Shown here piece by piece: positions 33,408 through 42,733 of a stretch of 64,000 bases of DNA (within the stretch, counting starts at the first letter, position 1; the number at the start of each line of letters is the position of its first letter). Source of the stretch: JADGQM01 sp964441945. GTDB lineage: Bacteria > Desulfobacterota > Syntrophobacteria > Syntrophobacterales > Syntrophobacteraceae. A program made the translations under genes and the position numbers. The stretch is from contig CAYTWB010000011.1 of the NCBI GenBank assembly GCA_964441945.1, forward strand, positions 4,033 through 68,032, read 5' to 3'. Under the pieces are notes generated by a model. That model was not told the origin of the DNA and ran no database searches. It saw only the letters and a list, made by a program, of their open reading frames with translations.

Positions 33408-34045
33408 GCGCCGCCTGCCCGTCTGCGGCAGAATACGGCCTGCTGAACTGCGAGCATTGCGGGCTCCTGTCGCATGCCGCCGCAGGCATGCATGAAGGGC
33501 GCTGCCCGCGCTGCGGCGCCGGACTTCACTTCCGAAAGCCCAACAGCATCCAGCGCACCTGGGCTTTAGTGATCGCGGCAGCCATCTGTTACATCCCGGC
33601 CAATCTGCTGCCGGTGATGACGACGACCACGCCCTTCAGCAAATCGTCGGACACCATCATGGAAGGAGTGGTGCTCCTCTGGTCGCCGACCTCATGGCCG
33701 CTCTCGGTGGTGGTCTTCGTCGCGAGCGTCACCATCCCGCTGGCCAAGCTCATTGCCCTGGCCTACCTGCTGATCACCGTCCAGCGCGGTTCTCTAAAGA
33801 GCAACCGGGAGCGGACGCGGCTCTACCGCATGATTGAGTTCATCGGTCGCTGGTCCATGCTCGATGTCTTTGTCGACACCTTCGTCGTCGCCCTGGTGCA
33901 GCTCCAACCGCTCATGGTGGTCGGGCCGGGCCCGGGGGTTGTGTTTTTTGCAGCGGTGGTCGTGCTCACCATGATTGCGGTCGAAACCTTTGATCCCAGG
34001 TTGATCTGGGACCAGCGTGAGGGAAGCCATGCCCGATATACCTGA
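33404..34045 (+). CDS. pqiA: PqiA-like membrane protein, second half
   Basis: A 213-residue second PqiA domain. CEHCG and CPRCGAGLHFRKPNS form the ribbon, followed by four membrane helices with the conserved IPANLLPVM and GRWSMLDVFVDTF motifs and the FDPRLIW end. GTG 33404 overlaps the previous stop (GTGA), with GGGGAGA 7 bases upstream. The 17-base overlap with the next gene supports one transcript. It probably pairs with the first domain to make a complete PqiA in the inner membrane. Confidence 0.87.
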   Translation: MSAACPSAAEYGLLNCEHCGLLSHAAAGMHEGRCPRCGAGLHFRKPNSIQRTWALVIAAAICYIPANLLPVMTTTTPFSKSSDTIMEGVVLLWSPTSWPLSVVVFVASVTIPLAKLIALAYLLITVQRGSLKSNRERTRLYRMIEFIGRWSMLDVFVDTFVVALVQLQPLMVVGPGPGVVFFAAVVVLTMIAVETFDPRLIWDQREGSHARYT

Positions 34046-35729
34046 GAAAAACGGTCTTCCTGAAATCCCCGAGGCGGCCGCTGTGCCGAGGAGGCAGCGA
34101 CGTCTCTCCGCGGTTTGGATCATCCCCATCGTTGCCGCCGTCATCGGGGGCTGGATTGCAGTGCAGAAGGTCTTGAGTGAAGGCCCGACGATCACCATCC
34201 GGTTTCACAATGCGGAAGGACTGGAAGCCGGGAAGACCAGGATCAAGTACAACGGTGTGGAAATCGGTACCGTCTCGACCGTCACCCTGTCCAAGGACCA
34301 CCAGGGGGTCATGGCGACCGCCGAAATGGCAGCCGAAAGCCGAGACATGCTCGTCGAAGACACTCAGTTCTGGGTCGTGCGGCCGAGAATATCCGGCGGT
34401 ACCGTATCCGGCCTTGGCACCCTGCTTTCCGGCTCCTACATCGGGATGGAGGTCGGAACATCCAAAACGAAGCGTCTCTCCTTCATCGCCCTCACCGCTC
34501 CGCCGGTGGTGACCGGAGAAGTACCGGGGCGGTTCTTCCTGCTCAAGGCGGAGGACCTCGGTTCTCTCGACTACGGCACACCCATCTTTTTCCGGCGCAT
34601 CCAGGTGGGACAGGTCGTGGGCTACACGCTCGACCCGGACGGCCGCAGCATCACGGCCAACATGTTCCTCTACGCTCCCTATGATCAGTACGTCAGCCCC
34701 GAAACGCGGTTCTGGCAGGCGAGTGGAATCGATATCTCCATGGCTGCAAACGGGATCAGCGTGCATACGGAATCGCTCGTTTCCCTTCTGATCGGCGGCA
34801 TCGCCTTCGAGACCCCGCCGACCGCCCCGATTCTGCCGCCTGCAGAACCCAATACGGCCTTCAAGCTCTTCGATAATCGTGCCCAGGCCATGAAACCGCC
34901 TGCGGGTGAGCCGCGCACCTACGTCCTGGTTTTCAAGGAATCGGTTCGCGGCCTTGTGGTCGGGGCACCGGTGGAGTTCTCGGGGATTCAATTCGGCGAA
35001 GTGCTCTCGATCGGATTACAGCTCCACCCGGGGACCTATGATCTTTCCGTTCCCGTCACCGTCAGGGTCTATCCGGAATTGATTGTTGAGAGAGTGGTGG
35101 GAATCGATCCGAAGGTCTTCCGTCCCGAACGCCACCATGTCGCCGAGAGGCTGGTCGAGCTCGGGTTCCGTGCCCAATTGCGCATGGGAAGCCTGATTAC
35201 GGGGGCCCTCTATGTCGCCTTCGACCAGTTTCCGAATGCCCCCAAGACAAAGGTGGATTGGTCGCGGGAAACCCCCGAGCTCCCGACGGTCCCAGGCGAA
35301 TTGCAGGAGATCCAGCAGAGCCTGGTGCGGATTGTTCAGAAGTTCGACAGTCTGCCTCTCGATGCCATCACGAAAGACCTTCGAAAAACCCTTGCCACCC
35401 TTGACCAGACGCTCAAAGATTTGGGCAGCCTGGCGAAACGAGTCAATGCCGACTGGGTGCCGGAAGGCAAGAACGCGCTTGCCGAAGCACGCCGCACCCT
35501 GGAGGCGGCCGAACGCGCGCTCGGCTCCGTGGACAAGACGGTCCTCGGGCCCGATGCCCCCGTGCAGCAGGAACTCCGTGATGCGCTGCAGGAGTTTATC
35601 CGCGCGGCTCGAGCCTTTCGCGACCTGGCCGACAGCCTCGACCGTCATCCCGAATCGCTTTTGCGAGGCAGGAAGGCATCACCCTTGCCGACTTCGGGGG
35701 CCCATTCCGGGAAGAATGGAGGAAAATGA
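34029..35729 (+). CDS. pqiB: PqiB-like MCE-domain tunnel protein
   Basis: A 566-residue MCE protein. A basic N terminus and one membrane helix (~residues 25-45) are followed by three MCE/MlaD domains (about 48-140, 160-255 and 290-405, beginning ITIRFHNAEGLEAGKTRIKY, PGRFFLLKAEDLGSLDYGTP and TYVLVFKESVRGLVVGAPVE) and a coiled-coil-like C-terminal helix. Stacked MCE rings form a hydrophobic tube spanning the periplasm for lipid transfer. ATG 34029 with AGGGA 5 bases upstream overlaps the previous gene by 17 bases. The C terminus overlaps pqiC by ATGA. Confidence 0.92.
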   Translation: MPDIPEKNGLPEIPEAAAVPRRQRRLSAVWIIPIVAAVIGGWIAVQKVLSEGPTITIRFHNAEGLEAGKTRIKYNGVEIGTVSTVTLSKDHQGVMATAEMAAESRDMLVEDTQFWVVRPRISGGTVSGLGTLLSGSYIGMEVGTSKTKRLSFIALTAPPVVTGEVPGRFFLLKAEDLGSLDYGTPIFFRRIQVGQVVGYTLDPDGRSITANMFLYAPYDQYVSPETRFWQASGIDISMAANGISVHTESLVSLLIGGIAFETPPTAPILPPAEPNTAFKLFDNRAQAMKPPAGEPRTYVLVFKESVRGLVVGAPVEFSGIQFGEVLSIGLQLHPGTYDLSVPVTVRVYPELIVERVVGIDPKVFRPERHHVAERLVELGFRAQLRMGSLITGALYVAFDQFPNAPKTKVDWSRETPELPTVPGELQEIQQSLVRIVQKFDSLPLDAITKDLRKTLATLDQTLKDLGSLAKRVNADWVPEGKNALAEARRTLEAAERALGSVDKTVLGPDAPVQQELRDALQEFIRAARAFRDLADSLDRHPESLLRGRKASPLPTSGAHSGKNGGK

Positions 35730-36322
35730 ACCCGATGAATCCGAACGTATCCCGCATCGTTTATGGCCTTCTGGGGGTTTTGATGCTCACCGCCTGCGCC
35801 TCTCCCCCTTCGCACTTCTATGCCCTCAATTCCACCCAGGAAGCACTCGCCGGGCTTCCCTACCCGGTCAGTATTGCCGTGGGGCCGGTGACAATCCCGG
35901 AGACGGTCAACCGTTCGGAGATCGTGGTGCAGGCCGGACCCAATCGAATCGGGTTGGACGAGCTCAATCGCTGGGCAGCGCCTCTCCAGTCCGACATTCA
36001 GCGCGTCATCATGGAAGACCTGGTGCAACTGCTGGGAACGCCGCGCGTATCGCGATACCCGCAGGGGCCGGTCACAACGCCTGACTTCCGGGTTCAAATC
36101 GAAGTGCTCCGCTTCGAGTCGATGCCGGGCGATGCGGTGCTGCTCGACGTCATTTGGACCGTTCGCGCAAAGACCGAAAAGGACGAGAAGACCGGCCGCA
36201 CAACCCTGCGTGAACCGGCGACAGGGCCGGGCTACGACGCGCTCGTCGCCGCCCACAGCCGGGCGCTTGGCACCCTTAGCCGCAACCTCGCGGAGGTGAT
36301 TCTCGAAGGGATCGGGCGATGA
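35726..36322 (+). CDS. pqiC: PqiC-like outer-membrane lipoprotein
   Basis: A 198-residue ABC-type transport auxiliary lipoprotein (DUF330/PqiC family). A signal peptide ending in the lipobox LTAC places the lipidated Cys at about residue 24, followed by SPPSHFYALN and the family core VAVGPVTIPE...NRSEIVVQ. It should anchor the PqiB tube at the outer membrane. The start overlaps pqiB as ATGA. It is the last gene of the pqi operon; a MITE-like element directly follows. Confidence 0.9.
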   Translation: MNPMNPNVSRIVYGLLGVLMLTACASPPSHFYALNSTQEALAGLPYPVSIAVGPVTIPETVNRSEIVVQAGPNRIGLDELNRWAAPLQSDIQRVIMEDLVQLLGTPRVSRYPQGPVTTPDFRVQIEVLRFESMPGDAVLLDVIWTVRAKTEKDEKTGRTTLREPATGPGYDALVAAHSRALGTLSRNLAEVILEGIGR

Positions 36323-36323
36323 C

Positions 36324-36458
36324 TAAGTACAGCTCCGCACAAATGAGTGTCCGAATTCCCATTCGTCATACCGGCAGGTTTTAGGCCGGTATCCAGGAAG
36401 TATTTCTGGATTCCGGCCAAAGGCATGCCGGAATGACGGCCAGGGTTATGATCACTTC
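36324..36458. mobile_element. MITE-like element (AGTACA type), copy 1
   Basis: It starts AAGTACAGC...GTGTCCGAATTCCC and continues GTCATACCGGC...GCCGGTATCCAGGAAG, CTGGATTCCGGCC...GCCGGAATGACGGCC and ATGATCACTTCATT. It matches the copies at 53344-53490 and 57918-58068. It fills the whole gap between the convergent pqiC and AOR genes, and its right end reaches the AOR stop codon. Confidence 0.75.
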
Positions 36459-38208
36459 ATTCTGCGACGTGTTCCTGAACGAGAGCCAGGATCGCCTCCG
36501 CGTAAGTCTTCTTGAGGGAATCAAGGTAGGCCCCGTCTATCTTGCCCTTCCAGGTCTCGATTTCCAGGAAGCGCTTGGGGATTGCCACGGTGCGCGGGTC
36601 AAAGCCCGTACGGAGGCGGGTTTGCCATCGCAGCTTCTGGACATGGGCTGAAACGGTGCCGATGCTCTCCGCAAGCGCGGGGGAGCCGACGGAGCGCAGG
36701 CACTCCGAGAGGGTCGAGTCCCCATAGACCCCTCTGGCGAAAAGACAGCTCACCATGGAGGTGAGCAGCACCCTGGCCCGCTCATCCTGAATCAGGAACC
36801 GGACCGCCTCGGCGACGTTGGGTCCTTTGCCTTTCTGGTCCCAGGAGTACCCCCCTGCGTCGAGGTGAGAGTGCCGAAGGCCGAGCGCCTGGGAGACGAA
36901 GAAGACCTCACCGGTGGCATACCCGGCCATTTCCTGGCCGAGCACGCAAGCAAACTCTGCGCCCCCGTAATACTCAGCCGCTTTCAGCGTTCCCTGCCCG
37001 AGCAGCCGGTAGAACTCGTTGGAAGCCGCCCCAAGGTGGTGGACCGCCTCCTGATAGACTTTCTCATCACCGAACTTGAGGGGAACGAGGGTCTCCCGGG
37101 TGGAGATGATTCCCTTCTCGAAAGCCTCCGTGGCCCATGCCAGCGCGACCCCCGCAGACATGACGTCCAGCCCTTCCCGTTCCATGGTATCGAGGAGCGA
37201 AATCACGGAGAAGGAATTGGTCACCTGGAGCATCGCTCCGGCGGCAAAGATCGGTTCATGGTCGTAGGAAGCCTGCCGGTAGAGGTAGCGGTTTTGCTCC
37301 ATGAACCGCTCCCTGACGAACCCGATGTGAATGCACCCGACGGGGCAGCCGGCGCAGGCGGCGTTGCGCAGCAGGGTGTCCCGCGCGAAGGTCTCACCCG
37401 AAATGCCTTCCATCCCGGGGTCGGTCGTCTTCTGGAGGTTCCGGATGGGAAGGGCGCGGAGCCCGTTCAGGACCGCCATATTGATGGGTGTGCCGATATT
37501 GTGGTACTTTTCCATCATATCGGTGTCCGTCATCTTCCGATATACGTCCGTGAAGAGTTTCGGATAGGCCTTCCCCTCGGGAAGCGGGAACGAGCCGTCA
37601 CCCATGATCACGATCCCCTTGAGGTCCTTGGCGCCCATGACCGCTCCGCAGCCGAGTCGGCCGAAGTGGCGGTAGGTGTCCACGTTGATGCAGGCCATGG
37701 CCGAAAGGTTCTCGCCCGCAGGCCCGATCCTCAGGATGCTCCGATGTCCCGCCCCTGGGTACATGCGGCGGAGCATCTTGCCGGTTTTCAGCAGGTCCAT
37801 CCCCCGGAGAAAGTGGACGTCCTGAAGATCGAGGTGTTTGGAGCCGATCGACAGGCAGGAGGGTCTCGCCGCTTTCCCCCGAATAACGAGGGCATCGTAA
37901 TCCGCAAAGCGCAGCGCAAGGGCGGATCGCCCCCCGGCGTGGCTCTCGGCATATTGATTGTGGTAGGGAGACTTGAAGGCGCAAACGGTCTTGCTCATGA
38001 GCGGGAAATATCCCGTGAGCGGGCCTATGGTGAAGATGAGCGGCTGTTCCGGATCGTCCCATGGCCGGTCCGGGAGCCCGTATTGGTCGAAAAGCATAGC
38101 CGCCAGCCCACTTCCGCCGGCAACGGTGTCCCGCCCATCGAGATCGGCCGGGCCGCCCCGCCCGGTTGCAAGGTCGACAATGAGTACTCGGAAATGGTCC
38201 CGGATCAT
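36457..38208 (-). CDS. aor: Tungsten-type aldehyde:ferredoxin oxidoreductase (large subunit)
   Basis: A 583-residue AOR-family enzyme with a tungsten (or molybdenum) bis-pterin cofactor and one [4Fe-4S] cluster. Cluster ligands Cys285, Cys288, Cys292 (CAGCPVGC) and Cys488 match the spacing of Pyrococcus AOR. AGGRSALALRFADYDALVI and RIGPAGENLS are pterin-site motifs. It oxidises an aldehyde to an acid with ferredoxin, or the reverse. The start overlaps the stop of the four-cluster ferredoxin gene by 4 bases. That gene begins 33 bases after eno, so AOR is probably co-transcribed with glycolysis. The true substrate (acetaldehyde, glyceraldehyde-3-phosphate or another) cannot be read from sequence alone. 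Confidence 0.92.
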   Translation of the reverse strand: MIRDHFRVLIVDLATGRGGPADLDGRDTVAGGSGLAAMLFDQYGLPDRPWDDPEQPLIFTIGPLTGYFPLMSKTVCAFKSPYHNQYAESHAGGRSALALRFADYDALVIRGKAARPSCLSIGSKHLDLQDVHFLRGMDLLKTGKMLRRMYPGAGHRSILRIGPAGENLSAMACINVDTYRHFGRLGCGAVMGAKDLKGIVIMGDGSFPLPEGKAYPKLFTDVYRKMTDTDMMEKYHNIGTPINMAVLNGLRALPIRNLQKTTDPGMEGISGETFARDTLLRNAACAGCPVGCIHIGFVRERFMEQNRYLYRQASYDHEPIFAAGAMLQVTNSFSVISLLDTMEREGLDVMSAGVALAWATEAFEKGIISTRETLVPLKFGDEKVYQEAVHHLGAASNEFYRLLGQGTLKAAEYYGGAEFACVLGQEMAGYATGEVFFVSQALGLRHSHLDAGGYSWDQKGKGPNVAEAVRFLIQDERARVLLTSMVSCLFARGVYGDSTLSECLRSVGSPALAESIGTVSAHVQKLRWQTRLRTGFDPRTVAIPKRFLEIETWKGKIDGAYLDSLKKTYAEAILALVQEHVAE

Positions 38209-38651
38209 GACTGACTCTCCCGAGCGTCACCGTCTCCCGCTCCTCCTCCGGTTCCCACGTCCGTCAGTTCAAGGCAATGGTGCGGACAAAAGGCGACGCA
38301 ACGTCCGCAATGGATACACACAAACGGCTCTCCCGAAGGATCGACAAAAACGGCATCCACCGGACACGCCCGGGCGCACTCGCCGCAGCGGATGCAGAGG
38401 TCCTTTTTCACGATCACCCCGCCGCCTTTGCGCTGGGCGTACGCCCCGGTGGGGCAGGCTGCTACGCAGGGGGCAGGCAGGCAGGCGAGACAGGTCCTCG
38501 CTTCGAAGCCTGTCGAGAGCCCCCCGGACGAGGAGATCCGGATTCCTGCCCTGTCCCACGACAGGCACTTGTGGACCTGCCGGGCACAGGCCAGGGAGCA
38601 CGAATGGCAACCAATGCACCTCTCCATCCGAGGTGCGGTGAGGATTTTCAT
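38205..38651 (-). CDS. Four-cluster ferredoxin-like AOR electron-transfer subunit
   Basis: A 148-residue protein with 16 cysteines in four CxxCxxCxxxC-like groups: Cys12/15/18/22, 54/57/62/66, 86/89/92/96 and 112/115/118/122. It could bind four [4Fe-4S] clusters. This is the plan of the small AorA-type subunit of bacterial multi-subunit AORs and of DMSO-reductase-type electron-transfer subunits. The 4-base overlap with the AOR gene implies the two proteins form a complex and carry electrons to or from ferredoxin. The C terminus is a Gly/Ala/Asp-rich tail. GAGGGG precedes the ATG. Confidence 0.9.
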   Translation of the reverse strand: MKILTAPRMERCIGCHSCSLACARQVHKCLSWDRAGIRISSSGGLSTGFEARTCLACLPAPCVAACPTGAYAQRKGGGVIVKKDLCIRCGECARACPVDAVFVDPSGEPFVCIHCGRCVAFCPHHCLELTDVGTGGGAGDGDARESQS

Positions 38652-38684
38652 GGAAGCGTCCCCTCGTCCTTTCTGAATCTCGGT

Positions 38685-39965
38685 TCAGTGAACGAATGCT
38701 TTCTTCCCGGCGTACACGGCTGCTTCCCCCAATTGCTCCTCGATGCGCATCAGCTGGTTGTACTTCTCCAGCCGTTCGCCGCGACAGGGAGCGCCGGTCT
38801 TGAGGTGACCGGTACCCATCGCCACGGTGAAATCTGCGATGAAGCTATCGACCGTTTCGCCCGAGCGGTGAGAGACCATGGCGCCCCATCCGGCCTTGCG
38901 GGCCATTTGGATGGCGGCGATCGTCTCTGTGAGCGTGCCGATCTGGTTGAGCTTGATCAACACGGCGTTGGCGGAACCTTCAGCAATGCCCCGGGCGATG
39001 CGTTCGACATTGGTAACGAACAAATCGTCGCCCACCAGCTCGATCCGGTCACCCAGGGTCTGGTTCAACAGCTTCCAGCCTTCCCAGTCATCCTCGGCCA
39101 GACCGTCTTCGAGGACCGAGATGGGATACTGCTTCACCCATTCCGCCCATAATCCGACCAGCTCGGCGGAGGTGATTTTGCGGTTTTCGGTGCGAAGGTG
39201 GTACAACCCATCCTCGAAGAAGCCGCTGGTCGCCGGGTCGACGGCGATCACGACCTCTTCTCCGGGCTTGTAACCGGCCTTTTCGATAGCGCTGAGGATC
39301 AACTCCACGGCTTCGGCATTGGTCTTCAAGGCGGGGGCGAAGCCGCCCTCATCCCCCACACCGGTTGAATGCCCCGTCGATTTCAGCACGCTCTTCAGCG
39401 CCTGGTAGACCTCGCTGCCCCAGCGCAACGCTTCGCGAAAACCGGGCGCGCCGATCGGTGCGATCATGAATTCCTGGAAGTCGGTGCCCTGCCAGTTGGC
39501 ATGGACACCGCCATTCAGGATATTGAACATCGGGACCGGCAGGACGGTGGCGGACACCCCTCCGAGGTATCGATAAAGAGGGAGGCCGACCGAATCCGCC
39601 GCGGCGCGGGCAACGGCCAGACTGACACCCAGGACGGCGTTCGCCCCGAGCTTGTTTTTGTTGGGCGTCCCGTCCAGGGCCAGCATGGCATGATCGACAG
39701 TGCCTTGATCGAGCGCGTCCAGCCCGACGACCGCCTCGGCAATTTCCTTGTTGACATGCTCGACGGCTTTCAGCACACCCTTCCCGCCGTAACGGGATTT
39801 GTCCCCGTCTCGCAGCTCCAGGGCCTCGTGCACCCCCGTCGAGGCACCGGAAGGGACCGCAGCCCGGCCGAAAGCGCCATCCTCAAGGATGACCTCGACC
39901 TCAACCGTCGGGTTGCCTCGTGAATCCAGGATTTCTCTTCCAATCGTTTCGATAATTATCGCCAT
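38685..39965 (-). CDS. eno: Enolase
   Basis: A 426-residue enolase of normal length that interconverts 2-phosphoglycerate and phosphoenolpyruvate. Motifs: SGASTGVHEALELRD, the catalytic Lys in LIKLNQIGTLTET, and SHRSGETVD. AAGGAG lies 7-8 bases before the ATG. It follows pyk by 78 bases, a gap that contains a CCGTGC-7-GCACGG hairpin without a T-run, which may stabilise mRNA ends. A ferredoxin gene follows after 33 bases. Confidence 0.97.
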   Translation of the reverse strand: MAIIIETIGREILDSRGNPTVEVEVILEDGAFGRAAVPSGASTGVHEALELRDGDKSRYGGKGVLKAVEHVNKEIAEAVVGLDALDQGTVDHAMLALDGTPNKNKLGANAVLGVSLAVARAAADSVGLPLYRYLGGVSATVLPVPMFNILNGGVHANWQGTDFQEFMIAPIGAPGFREALRWGSEVYQALKSVLKSTGHSTGVGDEGGFAPALKTNAEAVELILSAIEKAGYKPGEEVVIAVDPATSGFFEDGLYHLRTENRKITSAELVGLWAEWVKQYPISVLEDGLAEDDWEGWKLLNQTLGDRIELVGDDLFVTNVERIARGIAEGSANAVLIKLNQIGTLTETIAAIQMARKAGWGAMVSHRSGETVDSFIADFTVAMGTGHLKTGAPCRGERLEKYNQLMRIEEQLGEAAVYAGKKAFVH

Positions 39966-40043
39966 TGTTCTTCTCCTTTTGAATCTCTTTCACCGTGCCG
40001 CAACAGCACGGTTTATTGATTGGTTACCTCCCTTTCATTCCTG

Positions 40044-41474
40044 CTACCGGCGACCCAGGTCCACGATCTCGAGCCGGTTGTTGGTTTCGGGATGGCTGGT
40101 CGAGGGTCCCTCGGTCACCACCGCCAGGTTTCCCTCCATCTGCTCGGCCTCAAGCCACTCGGCGACGTAGGTATTCCAGTTCTCGGGATGCTGAGTCTCA
40201 AGGACCGGGTAGACCCCCGAAGAGAACTGCAACTGCTGACAGGTGGCTTCCTGGGAGCTGACGGCAATGATCCAGCTGGGCAAACGAAAGCGTGCAATGC
40301 TTCGCGCGGTCTCGCCGCCATGCGTGGGAACGAAGACGGCGACCGGGTCACTGTATTCGAATACCGTTTCCACACTCAGGTCGATGAGCTTTGCCGGGGG
40401 CATCCTGCCCTTGAGATCGATGCCTTTGAAGAGTTCCCGGGTACTGATCACGGTGCGGTAAGGCTCGATAGCGGCAGCGATCTTAACCAGCATGGCGGTC
40501 GCATCCACGGGGTAGCTCCCCATGGCCGATTCCCCGGAAAGCATGACGGCATCGGTCCCGTCCAGGACGGCATTGGCCACATCGGTTGCCTCAGCACGGG
40601 TCGGACGGCGGTTCGATGTCATGGACTCCAGCATCTGCGTCGCCGTGATCACCGGCCTGGCAAGCATATTGGCTTTGCGCATGATCTGCTTTTGCACGAC
40701 CGGAATCTGCTCGATGGGCAATTCCACCCCGAGGTCGCCTCGGGCGATCATGACGGCGTCCGCCGCAGTGATGATGTCATCCAGGTGGCTGAGCGCCCGC
40801 GAGCGTTCGATCTTGGCAATGATGAAAGGACGGTAGCCCAGCGCTGCCGCCGCGTCGCGAACGGCCTGGATATCCGCCGCACTTTCGACAAACGACTGGC
40901 TCACGGCGTCAACACCGTTTTCGAGCGCGAATTTCAAGCAGTCATGGTCGTGTTCGGTGAAGGCACTGATCCCCAGGTCGATACCCGGGAGGTTGAGCCC
41001 CTTGCGCGAGCGCAGCTCTCCCCCCACCATGACGCGGCAGCGGACATCATTGCCCCGGACCCGGTCCACATCGACCTGGATCAAGCCATCGTTTAGATAT
41101 AGCGTATCCCCGGGTTTAACCACCTGGGGCAGCCGGGCAAAGGTGACAGAGACTCTGAACGCATCGCCCGTCACATCGTCGGCCGTGAGTGTGAAAAGAT
41201 CGCCCGGTTTGAGCTCGATGGGTTCGGAATCGAACTTCCCGATGCGCATTTTCGGACCGGGCAGGTCCGCCATGATCGCCAGACGGCGCCCGGTGGCCCG
41301 GGAAACAGCCCTGAGGTCCTCGATCACCTGACGGTGACCCGAAAGGTCCCCGTGGGAAAAATTGAGCCGGGCGATATTCATGCCGGCCTCCAGCAGCTGT
41401 TCCATCACCGCTCGGGACTGGGATGCGGGCCCGATGGTGCATACGATCTTCGTCTTATTGACAGGCAGCGTCAT
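40044..41474 (-). CDS. pyk: Pyruvate kinase
   Basis: A 476-residue pyruvate kinase: TKIVCTIGPAS at the start, the active-site signature IIAKIERS with the catalytic Lys, MIARGDLGVELP, and VITATQMLESM. It makes ATP and pyruvate from phosphoenolpyruvate. The C-terminal regulatory domain is present (VFVPTHGGETARSIARFR). GGAGG precedes the ATG by 6 bases, and the gene starts 24 bases after ackA, so they are co-transcribed. Confidence 0.97.
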   Translation of the reverse strand: MTLPVNKTKIVCTIGPASQSRAVMEQLLEAGMNIARLNFSHGDLSGHRQVIEDLRAVSRATGRRLAIMADLPGPKMRIGKFDSEPIELKPGDLFTLTADDVTGDAFRVSVTFARLPQVVKPGDTLYLNDGLIQVDVDRVRGNDVRCRVMVGGELRSRKGLNLPGIDLGISAFTEHDHDCLKFALENGVDAVSQSFVESAADIQAVRDAAAALGYRPFIIAKIERSRALSHLDDIITAADAVMIARGDLGVELPIEQIPVVQKQIMRKANMLARPVITATQMLESMTSNRRPTRAEATDVANAVLDGTDAVMLSGESAMGSYPVDATAMLVKIAAAIEPYRTVISTRELFKGIDLKGRMPPAKLIDLSVETVFEYSDPVAVFVPTHGGETARSIARFRLPSWIIAVSSQEATCQQLQFSSGVYPVLETQHPENWNTYVAEWLEAEQMEGNLAVVTEGPSTSHPETNNRLEIVDLGRR

Positions 41475-41498
41475 AGTTGTCCTCCATGCTCGGCCTTC

Positions 41499-42716
41499 CT
41501 AGGCACCGCGGGCGCGGCGGATGGTCTCAATCGTTTGACGTGCGATCTCAAGCTCCTCATCGGTCGGAATGACGAGGACCTTGACGCGGCTCTCTTCACA
41601 CTGGATTTCCGCAATCCCCGATGACTCCCTCTCGTTTCTGCCGTCGTCGAGCAAAATCCCCATCGCCGCCAAACCTTCGCAGGATGCTTTGCGCACACGG
41701 GCGGAATTCTCCCCGATGCCCCCGGTGAAGACGATGGCATCCACCCGGCCAAGCGCCGCATAGTAGGCGCCGATGTATTTCTTGATGCGATAGCAGAACA
41801 TCTCGACGGCAAGCTGCGCCTTCTCCTCGCCCTCTTCAGCACTCCGCTCAATCTCCCGCATGTCGTTCACGCCGCAGAGGCCTTTGAGTCCGCTTTCTTT
41901 GTTGAGGATTTCTTCAATGGCCACGAAGGGTTTGCCCGTTTTCCGTGCAAGGTAAAAGGGCACGGCGGGATCGAGGTCCCCGCAGCGCGTCCCCATGATA
42001 AGGCCCTCGAGCGGTGTCAGCCCCATGGAGGTATCGATGCTCCTGCCGCCCTCCAGGGCAGTGGCGCTGGCGCCGTTGCCCAGATGAAGGGTGATCAGGT
42101 TGAGTCGATCGATCGGGACCCCAAGATAATTCGAGGCTTCTTTTGCCACGTAATGATGCGATGTTCCGTGAAAGCCGTAGCGGCGGACATGATGTGCCCC
42201 GTAGCATTCGTGCGGCAGGGCATAGTGAAACGCCCTGGGCGGCATGGTCTGATGAAAGGCGGTATCGAAAACCGCCACATTGGGAAGATCGGGGCGCAGG
42301 GCGCGCACCGCTTCGATCGCCTCAATATTGGAAGGGTTGTGCAGGGGTGCCAGCGGGATGAGGTCCTTGATTTGCCGGATCACCTCGTCATCGACAATCA
42401 CCGGCTCCCGAAAGACCTCTCCCCCGTGAACGACCCGGTGGCCGAACCCGAAAAACGCTCCGGGGGCGACACGGGTGGTGGGGTAGCGTACTGCGGCATC
42501 GAGGAGAAACCGGAAGCCTTCATGATGGTCGGCAACCGGGCAGGTTTCGTTGATCTCCTCCCAGCGGCCATGATCGTTGAGCCAGCGGCGTTTGAACCGG
42601 GCGTCAGGCGTCCCGATCCGTTCGAGTATGCCGTCTACCACTACCGTACAATCATTCAGAGCAAACGTCTGGTACTTGATGGAGGAACTGCCGGAATTGA
42701 CAACGACAACCCTCAT
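41499..42716 (-). CDS. ackA: Acetate kinase
   Basis: A 405-residue acetate kinase: VVVNSGSSSIKYQ at the start, FDTAFHQTMP, HLGNGASATA, MGLTPLEGLIMGTRCGDLDP and TGGIGENSA. It converts acetyl phosphate and ADP to acetate and ATP, or the reverse. The open frame extends to 42776, but ATG 42716 has AAGGAGG upstream and matches the family start. No phosphotransacetylase gene is adjacent. A MITE-like element lies between it and fba. Confidence 0.95.
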   Translation of the reverse strand: MRVVVVNSGSSSIKYQTFALNDCTVVVDGILERIGTPDARFKRRWLNDHGRWEEINETCPVADHHEGFRFLLDAAVRYPTTRVAPGAFFGFGHRVVHGGEVFREPVIVDDEVIRQIKDLIPLAPLHNPSNIEAIEAVRALRPDLPNVAVFDTAFHQTMPPRAFHYALPHECYGAHHVRRYGFHGTSHHYVAKEASNYLGVPIDRLNLITLHLGNGASATALEGGRSIDTSMGLTPLEGLIMGTRCGDLDPAVPFYLARKTGKPFVAIEEILNKESGLKGLCGVNDMREIERSAEEGEEKAQLAVEMFCYRIKKYIGAYYAALGRVDAIVFTGGIGENSARVRKASCEGLAAMGILLDDGRNERESSGIAEIQCEESRVKVLVIPTDEELEIARQTIETIRRARGA

Positions 42717-42733
42717 GGAGCGCCTCCTTCTCT

